From: DATBRC01 sp036560485
GTDB lineage: Bacteria > Pseudomonadota > Gammaproteobacteria > Burkholderiales > Burkholderiaceae_D
Length of the DNA stretch: 64,000 bases
Reading direction: 5' to 3'
Assembly (NCBI GenBank): GCA_036560485.1
Contig: DATBRC010000057.1
Coordinates: forward strand, 124,001-188,000
A program made the position numbers and the translations under genes. The notes beneath the pieces are model-generated. The model was not told where the DNA came from. It saw nothing but the letters and a program-made list of their open reading frames with translations, and made no database searches. Below are positions 62,794 through 64,000 of the stretch, piece after piece. Within the stretch, counting starts at the first letter, position 1, and the number at the start of each line of letters is the position of its first letter.

Positions 62794-64000
62794 TCAAGAC
62801 AGATTCGGTGCCAACCAACGCTCTGCATCATCTTTCGATATGCCGCGCCGCGCAACCATATCGTTCAATTGGTCTTCACCAATTTTTCCAACGTTGAAGT
62901 ACTTTGATTCAGGGTGCGCGAAGTAAAATCCGGAGACCGCAGCACCCGGATACATTGCAAACGACTCGGTCAGCTGCATGCCGATTTGTTCGCACTGCAA
63001 TTGCTTGAACATGTCGGCCTTAACCGTATGTTCCGGGCATGCCGGATAGCCCGGTGCAGGACGAATTCCCTTGTAGGCTTCCTTGATCAATGCTTCATTG
63101 CTCAAGGTCTCATCCGGTACGTAACCCCACAAATCCTTGCGTACGCGCTCATGCAAATATTCTGCAAATGCTTCTGCCAAACGGTCCGCCAACGACTTCA
63201 GCATGATCGATGAATAATCGTCGTGCGCATCTTCAAAACGTTTTTCATATTTCTCGATGCCGAGTCCGGCAGTTACAGCAAACAGCCCGATGTAGTCGGC
63301 GATGCCGGACGATTTCGGCGCGATGAAATCGGCTAAACATTGGTTGGGACGCGCAACGCCATCGATCACCGGTTTTTCGGTTTGCTGACGCAGACCGTAG
63401 TAAGTGAAGGCAACTTGCTTGCGCGTTTCATCGGTGTAGATTTCGATGTCATCATCGTTGACGCTGTTGGCAGGCAGCAGCGACACCACGCCATTGGCGG
63501 TCAACCAGCGTCCATCGATCACTTTTTTCAACAACGCCTGCCCTTCTTCAAACACCTTGCTTGCAGCTTCGCCTACCACCGGATCTTTCAAAATGGCTGG
63601 GTACGGTCCGGCCAAATCCCAGGTTTGGAAGAATGGGCCCCAATCGATGTATTGGGCGATCGTTGCGAGATCCACATTTTTAAACTCGCGGCGGCCGATG
63701 AACTTCGGCTTCACAGGCGCGAATTCTCCAGTGAAATCGAGTTTCATCTTGTTCGCACGCGCAGCCGCTAGCGGCAATATCGGCGTCGCTTTTTTGTTCG
63801 CATGCTGTTCGCGGATGCGCACGTAATCGGCCGCAATTTCTTCGATGTATTGCTCGCGCTGTTCCGGTGTCAACAGAGACTGTGCAACCGAGACCGAGCG
63901 CGATGCATCCGGCACGTATACGACCGGGCCATCGTAGTTATGCGCAATCTTGACAGCGGTATGCGCGCGGCTGGTCGTTGCACCGCCGATCAACAGCGGG
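62794..64000 (-). CDS. metH: Cobalamin-dependent methionine synthase MetH, C-terminal part
   Basis: Open at the right edge, so the N-terminal homocysteine and folate domains lie outside; about 400 residues visible. First residues P-L-L-I-G-G-A-T-T-S-R are the end of the cobalamin-binding domain. Then the AdoMet activation domain: R-P-A-P-G-Y-P-A-C-P-E-H (SAM-binding R-x-x-x-G-Y) and A-A-V-S-G-F-Y-F-A-H-P-E-S-K-Y-F. MetH methylates homocysteine to methionine. Confidence 0.95.
   Translation of the reverse strand, partial: PLLIGGATTSRAHTAVKIAHNYDGPVVYVPDASRSVSVAQSLLTPEQREQYIEEIAADYVRIREQHANKKATPILPLAAARANKMKLDFTGEFAPVKPKFIGRREFKNVDLATIAQYIDWGPFFQTWDLAGPYPAILKDPVVGEAASKVFEEGQALLKKVIDGRWLTANGVVSLLPANSVNDDDIEIYTDETRKQVAFTYYGLRQQTEKPVIDGVARPNQCLADFIAPKSSGIADYIGLFAVTAGLGIEKYEKRFEDAHDDYSSIMLKSLADRLAEAFAEYLHERVRKDLWGYVPDETLSNEALIKEAYKGIRPAPGYPACPEHTVKADMFKQLQCEQIGMQLTESFAMYPGAAVSGFYFAHPESKYFNVGKIGEDQLNDMVARRGISKDDAERWLAPNLS

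Noticed and set aside
1..64000. CRISPR arrays, tRNA or rRNA genes, insertion sequences, prophage
   Set aside because: No regularly spaced repeats, cloverleaf, transposase, integrase or phage structural protein was recognised on either strand.

Overview
The window is chromosomal DNA of a betaproteobacterium, most likely an Oxalobacteraceae member (Herminiimonas/Janthinobacterium/Collimonas type). This rests on gene content and order: metX-metW, gshA-gshB-EIIA(Man)-ptsH-ptsI, torF-glnK-amtB, ubiK-yifB, rsmB-DUF4390-ntrY-ntrX, and Burkholderiales-type small families (DUF1840, DUF2917, DUF3567, DUF4124, DUF4197). G+C looks moderate, except for one clearly GC-richer gene (32532-33872). I saw no rRNA, tRNA, CRISPR array, transposase, integrase or phage gene.

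Layout. 1-2.3 kb: end of an Mla-type lipid ABC transporter locus (MCE protein, TPR lipoprotein, permease). 2.3-10.1 kb: YafJ-type amidotransferase, tiny membrane ORFs, a secreted type-2 PHB depolymerase divergent from a SEC-C/TPR/GT41 protein across a palindrome-rich gap, a YkgJ-type Cys-cluster protein and an MscS-cNMP channel. 10-21 kb: small regulatory and stress units (RidA/NIPSNAP with a divergent ArsR-type regulator, Tat-exported PilJ-domain protein, CRP-type regulator, LysR/DUF2917, ferredoxin/PlsC, HDOD, receiver, AraC). 20.8-26.7 kb: tag, a SET methyltransferase, AsmA, MnmC with a decayed methyltransferase half, ygiD. 27-31.9 kb: a GGDEF/EAL protein behind a possible coupled leader peptide, DUF4124, pyrE, xth. 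32-36 kb: a decayed xth-like fragment, a GC-rich AmpG-like gene, metW-metX, and a possible structured leader or small RNA with its own promoter and terminator.

36-44 kb: a minus-strand run encoding PTS regulatory proteins and glutathione synthesis, then amtB, glnK and torF. The torF-glnK-amtB operon has a good sigma-54 promoter and NtrC-like sites upstream. 44-50.4 kb: ubiK, yifB, a lipoprotein, a MASE1-CHASE-PAS-GGDEF-EAL protein, DUF1840. 50.4-58.7 kb: a membrane diguanylate cyclase, rsmB, DUF4390, NtrY-type kinase, a short NtrX-type regulator lacking AAA+, a degenerate CobW-like protein, DUF3567, a TrmB-like methylase. 58.9-64 kb: an exported MetX paralogue, DUF4197, LysR with a divergent NADP-binding oxidoreductase, and the C-terminal part of metH running off the right edge.

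Themes: nitrogen control (glnK/amtB, NtrY/NtrX), methionine metabolism (metX, metW, exported MetX-like protein, metH) and c-di-GMP signalling (three GGDEF proteins, one with a damaged EAL domain). Calls rest on reading translated sequence and motifs only; no database search was run.
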